Source: Clostridia bacterium (lineage in GTDB: Bacteria; Bacillota_A; Clostridia; Oscillospirales; Acutalibacteraceae). From it: a stretch of DNA of 37,517 nt. Each line of letters starts with the position of its first letter. Positions within the stretch are counted from its first letter, which is position 1. The notes beneath the pieces were generated by a model. It was not told where the DNA came from and did no database searches. It worked only from the letters and a program-made list of their open reading frames with translations. Shown here piece by piece: positions 7,481 to 16,002 of this stretch. Where the stretch lies: the NCBI GenBank assembly GCA_017456015.1, contig JAFTLL010000009.1:1-37517 (forward strand), given 5' to 3'. The translations under genes and the position numbers were made by a program.

Positions 7481-7882
7481 ATGCCGAAAAGCAAGCGCCC
7501 GAAAACACAACTGGCGGAAAAACTGATTGAATATCGCCAAGAATTCGGTTTTACACAGCAAAAAGTATCGGATATTTTGGGGATTAAACGCTCGACCTAC
7601 GGTTATTATGAAATTGATGTTTGTCCGCCGATTGCTATTTTGAAAAAGCTTTCAAATATGTATAATATTTCGCTGGATACGCTCACGGGAGAATATCCTT
7701 TGGTCGAGCCGGTGGGGCCGGAGATTTTAAAGGTGGGGCAGCCGGAATCGGAATATGTCACAGCAATCACGCAGAAAAATGCTGATGAAAGTGAACTGTT
7801 GATGCTGTATCGCATTCTGCCGGCAGAACTTAAATCCCAAGTAAAAGAAATTGTTAAAGGCTTTGCAGACAAACTGGATTGA
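7481..7882 (+). CDS. XRE-family helix-turn-helix regulator
   Basis: A 133-aa regulator. The Cro/C1 HTH is at residues ~10-70 (LIEYRQEFGFTQQKVSDILGI, RSTYGYYEID, LKKLSNMYNISLDTLTGEY), followed by an acidic linker and a C-terminal helix (LLMLYRILPAELKSQVKEIVKGF) resembling that of the XRE protein at 3491. RBS AAGGAGATGAG precedes the ATG. Its upstream region is shared with the divergent tRNA-Thr promoter, and it ends in a strong terminator. The regulated genes are not known. Confidence 0.85.
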   Translation: MPKSKRPKTQLAEKLIEYRQEFGFTQQKVSDILGIKRSTYGYYEIDVCPPIAILKKLSNMYNISLDTLTGEYPLVEPVGPEILKVGQPESEYVTAITQKNADESELLMLYRILPAELKSQVKEIVKGFADKLD

Positions 7883-7900
7883 TGATATGTTTATGTAAAT

Positions 7901-7940
7901 AAAAGGGTGCCGTTTTCTATACGGAAAACGGCACCTTTTT
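7901..7940. terminator. Bidirectional terminator between the XRE gene and acpP
   Basis: AAAAGGGTGCCGTTTTC (7901-7917) pairs with GAAAACGGCACCTTTTT (7924-7940). A/T runs on both sides suit both converging genes. Confidence 0.85.
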
Positions 7941-7963
7941 GATTTTTTTAATAAAAACAATTT

Positions 7964-8194
7964 TTATTTATTGGCTTCAATGTAGTTGACAATATCGCCT
8001 ACGGTTTTAATATTGGCTACTTCTTCATCCGGCATTTCCAATTCAAATTCATCTTCCAAGGACATGATTAAGTCTACAACATCAATACTGTCTGCGCCCA
8101 AATCATCGGCAATATCGGAATTCATGGTTATTGCGCTTTCATCGGCATCCAACTGTTCACACAAAATATCTCTTACTTTTTCAAAAATCATCAT
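7964..8194 (-). CDS. acpP: Acyl carrier protein
   Basis: A 76-aa acyl carrier protein of type II fatty acid synthesis. The 4'-phosphopantetheine attachment site is [12 protein letters not shown] with Ser36, followed by the acidic helix ([14 protein letters not shown]) that docks partner enzymes. Total length is typical. Two adjacent ATGs (8194 and 8191) both suit the GGAGGG RBS; the first is used. It is monocistronic here, away from other fab genes, so it could be the housekeeping carrier or a specialised second copy. Promoter at 8252-8280. Confidence 0.92.
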   Translation of the reverse strand: MMIFEKVRDILCEQLDADESAITMNSDIADDLGADSIDVVDLIMSLEDEFELEMPDEEVANIKTVGDIVNYIEANK

Positions 8195-8251
8195 TGTTCC
8201 CTCCGTATTTTAAAACGTACACTGAATCGATTGAATAGGTTTGTTTATAAA

Positions 8252-8280
8252 ATAATATGTTGAAATGATAAATTTGTCAA
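8252..8280 (-). promoter_or_regulatory. Promoter of acpP
   Basis: Minus-strand -35 TTGACA (8275-8280) and -10 TATTAT (8252-8257), 17-bp spacer. Confidence 0.75.
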
Positions 8281-8340
8281 TATGTTTTTTGCAATTTTTT
8301 CATTTTAGGTAAAATAATGGACTTGTTTTCTATAATGAAA

Positions 8341-9834
8341 TCAAACGGGTTGAACCTGAATGTTGAGGTCGACATTGCCGGAAATGCCGTTGATCTTGCC
8401 ACTATCCGAATACTGCCAAATTTTATAATTGTATTTGTTTACAGGTGAGTCATCGGCCGCATTAGAGTATACCGCAAGCCATAAATCATAGTTTTTCAGG
8501 CGTTCATATTCCAAATGATTTTGCAAAAAGCTGCGGTAGGTATAATACATTGCCTTATAGCCGGCACTTTTGATAGCCTCTAAAAAAGCGATGGTATTAT
8601 CGGTGAATTGCTTTTTTGTCATGCCGGCACAACGGTCGGTATACCGTTCCACATCGTACATAATCGGATAGTCCAGTTTGTAGTTTTTTACAGCACTAAG
8701 GACAAAAGCAGCTTCCTCTAAGGCTTCGGCGGTGTTGATTGCGGTGGAGTATATGTAAACGCCACAGGGAACACCGGCCGCCGTTGCTCCCTTTATATTT
8801 TTCTCAAAATATGTATCCAGTGTCAATTTACCGGTACCATAGCCACGGTAGCCGACGCGGATAATGGCAAAGTCAACACCGGCTTCTTTTACGCTTTCCC
8901 AATCAATGTTGGTTTGATAGCGGGATACATCAATACCCACCTTACTGATTTTTACGCCCGAGCTGTCAAACAGGTGTCGCAAACCGCCGATAACCTGCCA
9001 GCCGGTAATCGGCTTGCCGTTTACATAATAGTAGGTTTTGCCGTCAATAACCTGCCAGCCTTGCAAATTGCTGGGTGAAGAAACGGTTGAACTGGATACC
9101 GATGAACCGGTAGAAGATGCCGAAGAGGAGGGCGCAGAGGAAATGGCGGAGGAGACTGCCGAAGAACTGCTGCTTTGCGGCTTGGAATTCAGCGAGTCAA
9201 TACTTTCGTTGGTTGCCTCAGTGTATAGCGCCGAAATATAAAGGGTTTTGCCCTCATAGACAACGCGCCGCCAACTGTTTCCGGTTTTGCTGGTACATTC
9301 GGCATTGCAGAGCAGACGTTGTCCGCTGTTGACCTTTGTGTAAATCGAAGAATCGCTTGCGGTCGACATAACGGTACGCAACCGTACATCATTACCGGTC
9401 ACCCGCACAACATAGGGCGTCACCTCGGTAACGGTATCTTTTTTAGGTACGGTATCGGTCAGCGAAGAACTATTGTTTCGGTCATCGTCAACCGGTTTAT
9501 TGGTCAAAGTAGGATCTTGCTTTTTATCCTCTTCGGTTTCCTTGTATGTGGAATTATTCAAAACATTTGGAATGGAGGATGCAGTTACAATGGAAGTAAA
9601 GCTCTCGGCCAAAGAAGATACATCGGTCGAAGAGGGGAGAGAAGAAAAAGAATTATCGGCTTCAAAGGGAACAGAAAAAGTTTCTGATATGGAGATGTCG
9701 CTGTCTTGCGGATTGAAAACGGGGAGGGCGTCTGCAAAAAGTGAAAAATACAAAGAGCAGGAATGCCCGGCAATAAAGACGGCAATACATATGATGCTGA
9801 ATACCTTTTTTCGACCAAATAATCGTTTCTTCAT
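8341..9834 (-). CDS. GH25 muramidase with SH3-like domain and cell-wall-binding repeats
   Basis: A 497-aa secreted or membrane-anchored lysozyme that cleaves MurNAc-GlcNAc bonds of peptidoglycan. Order: cytoplasmic basic start and TM/signal helix (residues 11-33), Ser/Thr-rich stretch, bacterial SH3-like domain (~140-205), low-complexity Ser linker (~217-255), a choline-binding-type repeat pair (GWQVIDGKTYYYVNGKPITGW, split by eye), then the GH25 catalytic domain from ~298. Catalytic acids: Asp302 in GIDVSRYQ, and Asp394/Glu396 in MYDVERY. RBS TGGAG precedes the ATG. Likely roles are autolysis, remodelling or competitor lysis. It shares a compact divergent promoter with the ABC-F gene. Confidence 0.92.
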   Translation of the reverse strand: MKKRLFGRKKVFSIICIAVFIAGHSCSLYFSLFADALPVFNPQDSDISISETFSVPFEADNSFSSLPSSTDVSSLAESFTSIVTASSIPNVLNNSTYKETEEDKKQDPTLTNKPVDDDRNNSSSLTDTVPKKDTVTEVTPYVVRVTGNDVRLRTVMSTASDSSIYTKVNSGQRLLCNAECTSKTGNSWRRVVYEGKTLYISALYTEATNESIDSLNSKPQSSSSSAVSSAISSAPSSSASSTGSSVSSSTVSSPSNLQGWQVIDGKTYYYVNGKPITGWQVIGGLRHLFDSSGVKISKVGIDVSRYQTNIDWESVKEAGVDFAIIRVGYRGYGTGKLTLDTYFEKNIKGATAAGVPCGVYIYSTAINTAEALEEAAFVLSAVKNYKLDYPIMYDVERYTDRCAGMTKKQFTDNTIAFLEAIKSAGYKAMYYTYRSFLQNHLEYERLKNYDLWLAVYSNAADDSPVNKYNYKIWQYSDSGKINGISGNVDLNIQVQPV

Positions 9835-9866
9835 TCTTTTACTCCAAATTTCGATACTCTATCAAC

Positions 9867-9895
9867 AGTATAATAGATTATGGAGAAAATTACAA
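9867..9895 (-). promoter_or_regulatory. Promoter of the GH25 gene
   Basis: Minus-strand -35 TTGTAA (9890-9895) and -10 TATACT (9867-9872), 17-bp spacer. Its -35 box abuts that of the opposing promoter. Confidence 0.7.
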
Positions 9896-9924
9896 TTGTT
9901 ATTTTTTGGAGGATATGGTACAAT
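9896..9924 (+). promoter_or_regulatory. Promoter of the ABC-F gene
   Basis: -35 TTGTTA (9896-9901) and -10 TACAAT (9919-9924), 17-bp spacer. The predicted start near 9931 excludes upstream in-frame start codons for the ABC-F protein. Confidence 0.7.
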
Positions 9925-9948
9925 GTCAAAATGAAACGAGGTGAGGGT

Positions 9949-11844
9949 GTGCTGTTAAATTTGGTTGCGGTGTCGAAGTCCTATGGAGAACGCCTGCTCT
10001 TTTCTGACGCGTCGCTGTCGGTGGAGAGGGGCATGAAAATCGGACTGATTGGGGCAAACGGTGCCGGAAAGACAACATTGTTTCGCATGATTGTCGGGAA
10101 AGAACAGGCCGACGTAGGTCAAGTGGTTGTGGGCAGCGGAGTAAAAATCGGCTATTTGGAACAGCATACCTGTGCTGATTCCTCCCGTACAACCTATACC
10201 GAAGCCTTGCAAATTTTCCGTGAATTACAGGAAACCGAGCGCACCCTCAACGCCCTTACCGAAATGCTTTCGGTAAAGAATGATGCGGCAACGCTGGAAC
10301 AGTACAACAAAACGCTGGAAGCCTTTCAAAATGCCGGTGGGTTGACCTATGCTTCCCGTACACGGGCTACCTTAAAAGGACTCGGATTTACAGATGCTGA
10401 ATTGGAGTTGCCGGTGCAAATGCTTTCTGGTGGGCAAAAGGCCAAAATCGGCTTGGCGAAACTGTTGTTGAGCGAACCGGATATTATGCTGCTGGATGAG
10501 CCGACCAATCACCTTGACCTGCCCTCTGTAATTTGGTTGGAGGAGTTTTTACAGCAAAGCAAATGTGCCTGCCTGCTGATTTCGCATGACCGCTACTTTT
10601 TGGACCGTATTACTACCCACACAGCTGAGATTTATGCAAAAAAACTCTATTTTACCAAAGGTAATTATTCTCGTTATCAAGAACTCAAAGAGGAACGATT
10701 ACTCTCTGAACAGCGGCATTACGATAATGTGATGGCAGAGGTGCATCGGCTGGAAAATATCATTCGACAGCAGAGAAAATGGAACCGAGAACGCAATATT
10801 CGTATGGCCGAGAGCAAGGAAAAGCAAATCGCTCGACTGACCGATAATCTGTATAAGCCGGAAAGCGAAAACAATGCCATTTCTTTTCGGTTTGTTGCGC
10901 CTGCCCCTTGTGGTGAGGAGGTCTTGAAGGCCGAAGGTCTTTCAATGGCTTTTGAAGATAAATCACTTTACCGCGGAGTGGATTTGGAGATTCGAAAAGG
11001 GGAAAAGGTTTTTTTGGTCGGCGCAAATGGCTGCGGAAAAACCACTCTGTTGCGTACATTGTTGCATCCTGAACAGGCGCCGGTGCTGTACGGTGTAGGT
11101 GTGAAGGTCGGGTATTTTGAACAGCATCAGCAAAATTTGACCCTTGAAAACACGGCATTTTCAGAATTGCGAAATGCCTTTCCGCACATTGGAGATACCG
11201 TATTGCGCAATACTTTGGCCGTTTTTGGTTTTCGCGGTGATGAGGTGTTTGAAAAAATCGCCGATTTAAGCGGCGGCGAGCGTGCGCGAATATCGCTTTG
11301 TAAATTGGTGCTGACCGGTGCCAATCTGTTGATTTTGGACGAGCCGACCAACCATTTGGATATTTATTCGGTGTCGGCTCTGGAAACAGCGCTTGCCCTT
11401 TTTGAAGGTACGGTACTGGCCGTTTCGCACGACCGGTATTTTATCAATGCTTTGGCTGACCGGGTTTTAGAATTGGCACCCGAAGGACTGACCGAATATA
11501 CAAACAGTGCCGATTATTTTGCCAAAGCCTCTGTGACACCGGTAGAACAAAAGGCCGAAAAGACGGTCGGCGCAGGCAAGGAGGTTTATTTGCGCCGTAA
11601 AGAAGAACGGGCGCAGCTGCGCCGAATGCAGAATCGGAAACGCACGCTGGAAAAAGAAATTGCTGAGCTTGAAAACAAAACGGCGGAATGGAATCGAAGG
11701 CTGCGTGAGGAAGTTGACGTTGCCGATTACGAGGAAATCACCCGGATAACCACCGATATCGCGGTCTTAGAAAACCGATATGAAGAACTGTTAGAAGCCT
11801 GGGAAGAAAATGAAAACGAGCTTTTACAGTTTGACGGTGAATGA
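9949..11844 (+). CDS. ABC-F family ATP-binding protein (ribosome-associated type)
   Basis: A 631-aa soluble twin-ABC protein without transmembrane segments; ABC-F proteins act on the ribosome E site, some giving antibiotic resistance. First domain: Walker A GANGAGKTT (~35-43), signature LSGGQ (159-163), Walker B LLDEPTNHLDL. Second domain: GANGCGKTTLL, LSGGERARISL, LILDEPTNHLDI. A charged helical linker lies between them, and a C-terminal coiled coil (KRTLEKEIAELENK) ends the protein, as in YdiF/Uup-like members. GTG 9949 is chosen because AGGTGAG sits just upstream and the promoter start is near 9931. No resistance role can be inferred. Confidence 0.9.
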   Translation: MLLNLVAVSKSYGERLLFSDASLSVERGMKIGLIGANGAGKTTLFRMIVGKEQADVGQVVVGSGVKIGYLEQHTCADSSRTTYTEALQIFRELQETERTLNALTEMLSVKNDAATLEQYNKTLEAFQNAGGLTYASRTRATLKGLGFTDAELELPVQMLSGGQKAKIGLAKLLLSEPDIMLLDEPTNHLDLPSVIWLEEFLQQSKCACLLISHDRYFLDRITTHTAEIYAKKLYFTKGNYSRYQELKEERLLSEQRHYDNVMAEVHRLENIIRQQRKWNRERNIRMAESKEKQIARLTDNLYKPESENNAISFRFVAPAPCGEEVLKAEGLSMAFEDKSLYRGVDLEIRKGEKVFLVGANGCGKTTLLRTLLHPEQAPVLYGVGVKVGYFEQHQQNLTLENTAFSELRNAFPHIGDTVLRNTLAVFGFRGDEVFEKIADLSGGERARISLCKLVLTGANLLILDEPTNHLDIYSVSALETALALFEGTVLAVSHDRYFINALADRVLELAPEGLTEYTNSADYFAKASVTPVEQKAEKTVGAGKEVYLRRKEERAQLRRMQNRKRTLEKEIAELENKTAEWNRRLREEVDVADYEEITRITTDIAVLENRYEELLEAWEENENELLQFDGE

Positions 11845-11854
11845 TAAAAATATG

Positions 11855-11887
11855 AAAACCGTCCGTGCCAACAGCACAGGCGGTTTT
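11855..11887. terminator. Terminator between ABC-F gene and galU
   Basis: AAAACCG...GTGC pairs with GCAC...CGGTTTT, followed by GTGTTTTT. It serves the plus-strand gene and possibly the converging galU operon. Confidence 0.7.
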
Positions 11888-11899
11888 GTGTTTTTATGT

Positions 11900-12769
11900 T
11901 TATAATTTTGCAACCAAATCTTTTAAATAGGCTTTCAGACCCTCGGCAACCTCCGGATATTGCAGTCCCACTTCAATATTGGCCTGCAAAATACCGAGTT
12001 TATTGCCCATATCATACCGAGTGCCGGTGAAATCGACACCGATCATACCGTCACGACGGGCCAGCGTCTTCATCGCATCGGTCAGCTGTAACTCGCCGCC
12101 TGCACCGCGCTGGGTATGCTCCAAAATTTCAAAAATCTCGGCCGGCAGAACGCATCGCCCCAGGATAGAAAAGAGGGACATAATCTGTTCCGGCTTCGGT
12201 TTTTCAATCATATCGTCAATCAGATAATGGTTATCGCACAGATGGGTGGTTTTCATGGAGCTGTATTTGAGGATGGCCTCCGGCGATACTTCCTTGATAC
12301 CGACTACGCCCTTACCGTGTTTTTCATAGGCGCGGCAAAGCTGGGCAATGGCCGGGTCCTCCCCGATAATGACATCGTCACCGTAAAGAACTGCGAAGGG
12401 GTCGTTGCCTACAAACCGCTTGGCACAGAGCACAGCATGACCTAAGCCGGCGGTTTGTTTTTGCCGCAGAAAATAGATGTTTGCCAAAGAAGCGACCTTT
12501 GCAATCTGTTCTGCTTCGGCGGTATTTCCTTTTTCTCGCAGGGTCTGTTCCAGTTCAAAGGCATGGTCAAAATGGTCTTCAATGGCGCCTTTTCCGCGGT
12601 TGGTGATAATTAAAATATCGGTAATTCCGGCCCTTACCGCCTCTTCTACAATATACTGAATGGCAGGCTTATCCACAATGGGAAGCATTTCCTTTGGAAT
12701 GGCCTTGGAGGCAGGAAGCACACGGGTGCCCAGGCCGGCGGCGGGAATAATGGCTTTTTTGATTTGCAT
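11900..12769 (-). CDS. galU: UTP-glucose-1-phosphate uridylyltransferase
   Basis: A 289-aa enzyme making UDP-glucose from UTP and glucose-1-phosphate for envelope glycans. The nucleotide-binding start IIPAAGLGTRVLPASKAIPK, then EMLPIVDKPAIQYIVEEA, GLGHAVLCAK, YGDDVI and the late TGTRYDMGNK match GalU, and length is normal. ATG 12769 is preferred to the GTG at 12778: GGAGG lies 8 nt from the ATG but abuts the GTG. It is the last gene of a five-gene minus-strand operon that starts with the beta-helix protein at 15874. Confidence 0.93.
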   Translation of the reverse strand: MQIKKAIIPAAGLGTRVLPASKAIPKEMLPIVDKPAIQYIVEEAVRAGITDILIITNRGKGAIEDHFDHAFELEQTLREKGNTAEAEQIAKVASLANIYFLRQKQTAGLGHAVLCAKRFVGNDPFAVLYGDDVIIGEDPAIAQLCRAYEKHGKGVVGIKEVSPEAILKYSSMKTTHLCDNHYLIDDMIEKPKPEQIMSLFSILGRCVLPAEIFEILEHTQRGAGGELQLTDAMKTLARRDGMIGVDFTGTRYDMGNKLGILQANIEVGLQYPEVAEGLKAYLKDLVAKL

Positions 12770-12797
12770 TTTTTCCACCTCCTTCGTTTGTGATAAT

Positions 12798-13721
12798 TTA
12801 ATCTAACAAAAATAAAGAAAACAAGGGTGCCATGCTGGAAAAAACGATGGCAACCGACAGAATGCTTGTGCCAACGGTAAAGAGTATGCCGGAAAGTACA
12901 GCAGCCAAGGTAGAGGTGCCACCGGCGTTACGCAAAGCATAAAGTTCGTCTTGTCCGGAGACTTTCAAAAGAGCAAGCTTCTTTTCGCAATGGTTTTTGT
13001 AAATATTATCGGCGTATACCGACAGGAGAATTATGAAAACCAGATTTGCAACGCTCAAAAGAGAAGCGGACAGTATACAAAAGACCATTTTCGGAAACTT
13101 TGGCCCTAATACCGAAAGCATTTTTTCGACCTGCTCATCAGATATATCTTCGCCGGCACCGCTGCGAAAGCCGTCTTCAAAAGAATCTTCAAAATCCGAA
13201 TTTAACCAGTCGGAGTTATCGGCAGTTGTATACCCTACAACCGTAGAATAGGGGTCGTCACTTTCCATGACGCTTGCAAAATCAATTGTTGCAACAGCAT
13301 CGAAAATCGGTGAAAGAAATCCGGCGGCACAGCCGACAGTACCCAAAAGAATGGCAAGTGTTACGAGCAGAACGGCGGTACCTTGTTTGTACATTTTTCT
13401 GTAATAGAACCAAACAAAGGGCAGACCGAGGAAAAATCCGAAAAGAAAGACCGGCCAGTTCCAGGACGCTTTTTTGGCACGAGCTCTCATGCTCAGCATT
13501 TTTTGTGCGCGTTCGTATCCGTTGGTGCCGATAAAGGCAGAGAGTTTGTCCAGTTCAGAAGGTTCCTCTGTGGGTGCATCAGGGGCATAAAAGGGAGGTG
13601 CGACCGGTGCGGGCGCAGGAGCAGGTGCGGCCTCAGGTAGTTTGGCACCGCAGTTTTTACAAAATTGAAAATCCTCACGGTTTTCGGTACCGCAAGCGGT
13701 ACAGGTTCTTTTTTCCTCCAT
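12798..13721 (-). CDS. Zinc-ribbon DUF2628 membrane protein
   Basis: A 307-aa protein with an N-terminal zinc ribbon (CTACGTENREDFQFCKNCG), a Pro/Ala-rich linker (~31-45), then a DUF2628-type region with KASWNWPVFLFGFF and FYYRKMY, and about four hydrophobic segments, three of them (AVLLVTLAILLGTVGC, FCILSASLLSVANLVFII, LAAVLSGILFTVGTSI) easy to see. Function is unknown; such proteins are thought to be membrane sensors or scaffolds. AGGAGG overlaps the stop of the upstream paralogue, giving tight coupling. The next gene (13734-14669) has the same DUF2628 core, so the two are tandem paralogues. Confidence 0.75.
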   Translation of the reverse strand: MEEKRTCTACGTENREDFQFCKNCGAKLPEAAPAPAPAPVAPPFYAPDAPTEEPSELDKLSAFIGTNGYERAQKMLSMRARAKKASWNWPVFLFGFFLGLPFVWFYYRKMYKQGTAVLLVTLAILLGTVGCAAGFLSPIFDAVATIDFASVMESDDPYSTVVGYTTADNSDWLNSDFEDSFEDGFRSGAGEDISDEQVEKMLSVLGPKFPKMVFCILSASLLSVANLVFIILLSVYADNIYKNHCEKKLALLKVSGQDELYALRNAGGTSTLAAVLSGILFTVGTSILSVAIVFSSMAPLFSLFLLD

Positions 13722-13733
13722 TGTATTTACCTC

Positions 13734-14669
13734 CTAAAAGAATAAAACATATAAAATGTTGGGTAACCAAGAAGCCGCTAATGTAGTCAGCAACAGCAAA
13801 TACACATTGGGTAATCCTTTTTTCATATATTCCTGTTCTTTGATTTCCGGCTCTAAAACCGAGAGCTTTTTTACCGAGTGAATCACATGGTTTTTATACC
13901 AACGGTCGGCAAAAGCACCACAAAGAATACGCAGAAGCAATATGAGCAAGGAACTGGCGAGGGACAACCACAAAGCCGATGAGGAAACCGAAATACCGTT
14001 TTGCATCGTTGCAGTAAGAATATCCGAAAAGGTTGCGTTCATCGGCAACGCGTCGGACAACCGGAGTATTTCGGCCTGCATGGGCAAGCCCAAAATGATG
14101 GCGGCGAGGTAAATGGCCGAAACCAAAAAACCGAGCCGGTACATTTTGCGGAAGAAGAAAAAACTGTGCGGCAATAAAAAGGCCAACCAGTTCCAGGACG
14201 CCTTGGCGTCCGACGCGAACTTGGGAATATACCGCATGGTATTGACCTTGATAAATTCCGCCGCCTGTTTGGCAGTTACACCCTCACCTAAATCGGTTGC
14301 CGGATGCACACCGCCCAACGGGTCGGCTCGGTGTACGAAAAACGGATATTTATCTGCGGTTTGTGCGGGTTCACCGCGCATTTTACCGCAGTGAGGGCAA
14401 AAAAGCATTTCCTCACTTAACGACCTGCCGCAGGAGGGACAATGCAAACCTTGCTTTTCGGTATGTTCTGCCTTTGCCTTGGCATTTTGTGCGCGGTCGT
14501 ATTGCTGTTCAGTGCCATGCAGTGCTTCTACGCCGCAATGTCCTAATGACTGATAACAGGCCCTGTGATGCGGAGCACCGCAAATCGGACACACAACAAT
14601 ATCGTCTGCATCTTCAAACAAATAACCGTTGCATACGGGGCATTTTACCCCTTCGTATCTGTTATTCAT
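13734..14669 (-). CDS. RING-finger/zinc-ribbon DUF2628 membrane protein
   Basis: A 311-aa protein with two metal-binding modules. Residues ~9-45 form a prokaryotic RING-like finger (CPVCNGYLF, CPICGAPHHRACYQ, plus a later GHCG). A zinc ribbon follows at ~77-98 (CPSCGRSLS, FCPHCGKM). Then comes the DUF2628 core (KASWNWLAFLLPHSFFFFRKMY) and several TM helices. Function is unknown; bacterial RING-like domains are not proven ubiquitin ligases. ATG 14669 (16 codons into the open frame) follows AAAGGAAC and overlaps the Nudix gene end by 8 bp; the longer form would overlap more deeply. Confidence 0.72.
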   Translation of the reverse strand: MNNRYEGVKCPVCNGYLFEDADDIVVCPICGAPHHRACYQSLGHCGVEALHGTEQQYDRAQNAKAKAEHTEKQGLHCPSCGRSLSEEMLFCPHCGKMRGEPAQTADKYPFFVHRADPLGGVHPATDLGEGVTAKQAAEFIKVNTMRYIPKFASDAKASWNWLAFLLPHSFFFFRKMYRLGFLVSAIYLAAIILGLPMQAEILRLSDALPMNATFSDILTATMQNGISVSSSALWLSLASSLLILLLRILCGAFADRWYKNHVIHSVKKLSVLEPEIKEQEYMKKGLPNVYLLLLTTLAASWLPNILYVLFF

Positions 14670-15198
14670 GCCTTTGTTCCTTTCGGGGTGACCGTTTATA
14701 TTTCCGGAAACCCGCAAATAATGTGTTGAAATATTCCTTGCCGTAGTTATGATATTCGCCTTTGCGCACCATGCTCATCAATTTGTTGCGATGCACCCAT
14801 TCGGCGCAGGCAACCTCTTCTTTTTGCAGGTGCAGGTCCTCTATATTCGCATCATGGTGGACAAGATAGATATCCAGAAATGAATTTTTGCGCATAATAC
14901 GCTTGATTAAAAGCAACTTCTCGGTTGGAACGTCCAGTCCCAGTTCCTCTTTCAATTCTCTGTGCGCGGCGGTCAAAGAATCCTCCCCGGAAATTGCGGC
15001 ACCACCAGTTGCCGCCCATTCACCCGGCATCAGCGGCTTGTCATCAGACCGGCGCTGAATCAAAACCCGTCCGTCCGAGCCGACAACCCATATGTGCACT
15101 ACCAAATGATATTCACCATGCGCCAGGCGCACATTGCGGCGTGCAACGGTTCTTCCGGTCGGGTTGCCGTTTTTATCTAATATATCCCACTGTTCCAT
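14662..15198 (-). CDS. Nudix hydrolase (IPP isomerase-like NUDIX)
   Basis: A 178-aa Nudix enzyme. The Nudix box is present: GGAAISGEDSL followed by REL.EELG, matching Gx5Ex7REUxEExGU. The N-terminus EQWDILDKNGNPTG, HLVVHIWV and RRSDDKPLMPG resemble the YfcD/isopentenyl-diphosphate-isomerase-like Nudix group, hydrolysing nucleoside diphosphate-linked substrates. The substrate is unknown. ATG 15198 is 4 nt from the upstream stop. The upstream extension to 15339 lies inside the beta-helix gene, so it is rejected. The SD is weak, suggesting translational coupling. Confidence 0.82.
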   Translation of the reverse strand: MEQWDILDKNGNPTGRTVARRNVRLAHGEYHLVVHIWVVGSDGRVLIQRRSDDKPLMPGEWAATGGAAISGEDSLTAAHRELKEELGLDVPTEKLLLIKRIMRKNSFLDIYLVHHDANIEDLHLQKEEVACAEWVHRNKLMSMVRKGEYHNYGKEYFNTLFAGFRKYKRSPRKEQRHE

Positions 15199-15202
15199 AG
15201 CG

Positions 15203-15874
15203 TTATCTCGGTTCTTTGCCGACAATTTGGTCGGCGGCTTTAAAAATAGAGTTTGCCGGAACAAAACCGCGAACCGAAGAAAGTGGATAAATGTTGGAGT
15301 TTTTCCCGATGACCGTACCGGGGTTGAGAACCGAGCCACAGCCGACTTCTACACCGTCACCCAACATGGCACCGAATTTTTTGAGTCCGGTCGGAATACT
15401 GCCGCTGTCGCACTTGACCGTCACAAGGGTTTTGTCCGATTTAACATTGGAGGTAATCGAACCGGCACCCATGTGGGATTTATAGCCAAGACAGGCGTCT
15501 CCGATGTAGTTGTAATGGGGAACCTGTACCCGGTCAAAGAGAACCGAATTTTTCACCTCGGTAGAATTACCGACAACGGCCCCCTTGCCGATGATTGCGT
15601 TTCCGCGGATAAAAGCACAATGCCGGATTTCGGCTTCCTCGTCAATGATACAGGGGCCGGTAATGCTGGCGCTTTCAAAAACCGTTGCGCTGTTGGCAAT
15701 CCAAACATTTTTCTTAACTTCGGTAAAACGGGCAGAATCCAATTTTGGGCCAAGGGTTAGAATATAAGCACCGATTTCGGAGAGTACCTCCCAGGGGTAC
15801 TGCTTATCGGCAAAGAGCCCTGCCGCAACCGTATGTTGCAAAGAAAGCAGGGCGTGAATGGTAAGTTGTTCCAA
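15203..15874 (-). CDS. Left-handed beta-helix acyl/nucleotidyl-transferase-like protein
   Basis: A 223-aa protein dominated by hexapeptide repeats typical of left-handed beta-helix enzymes: VWIANSATVFESASITGPCIID, AFIRGNAIIGKGAVVGN (read in parts), GDGVEVGCGSVLNPGTVIGKNS. It resembles the C-terminal domain of GlmU without the pyrophosphorylase domain, so an acetyltransferase or UDP-sugar role is plausible but not proven. TTG 15874 is chosen: GGAGG lies 8 nt upstream, and a sigma-A promoter (15909-15937) sits inside the longer open frame that begins at 15973. It is the first gene of the operon ending with galU. Confidence 0.75.
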   Translation of the reverse strand: MEQLTIHALLSLQHTVAAGLFADKQYPWEVLSEIGAYILTLGPKLDSARFTEVKKNVWIANSATVFESASITGPCIIDEEAEIRHCAFIRGNAIIGKGAVVGNSTEVKNSVLFDRVQVPHYNYIGDACLGYKSHMGAGSITSNVKSDKTLVTVKCDSGSIPTGLKKFGAMLGDGVEVGCGSVLNPGTVIGKNSNIYPLSSVRGFVPANSIFKAADQIVGKEPR

Positions 15875-15908
15875 TGCGGATACCTCCGTAGATTTGCTGT
15901 TTTTTTTT

Positions 15909-15937
15909 ATTTTATCAAATTTAGACTGTATATACAA
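15909..15937 (-). promoter_or_regulatory. Promoter of the beta-helix-Nudix-RING-galU operon
   Basis: Minus-strand -35 TTGTAT (15932-15937) and -10 TAAAAT (15909-15914), 17-bp spacer. It decides the TTG start at 15874. Confidence 0.65.
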
Positions 15938-15966
15938 GTGAAAATTAAAAAACTTTTGTTTTTCGG

Positions 15967-15995
15967 TTGCCAAAACGACCGAAATGTTGTATAAT
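15967..15995 (+). promoter_or_regulatory. Promoter of the SRP RNA
   Basis: -35 TTGCCA (15967-15972) and -10 TATAAT (15990-15995), 17-bp spacer. It is divergent from the operon promoter at 15909-15937. Confidence 0.75.
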
Positions 15996-16002
15996 GCTCA
16001 TA

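Noticed and set aside
15134..15760. 208-codon plus-strand open frame
   Set aside because: Antisense to the hexapeptide-repeat protein; its regular Gly/Asn pattern mirrors those repeats.
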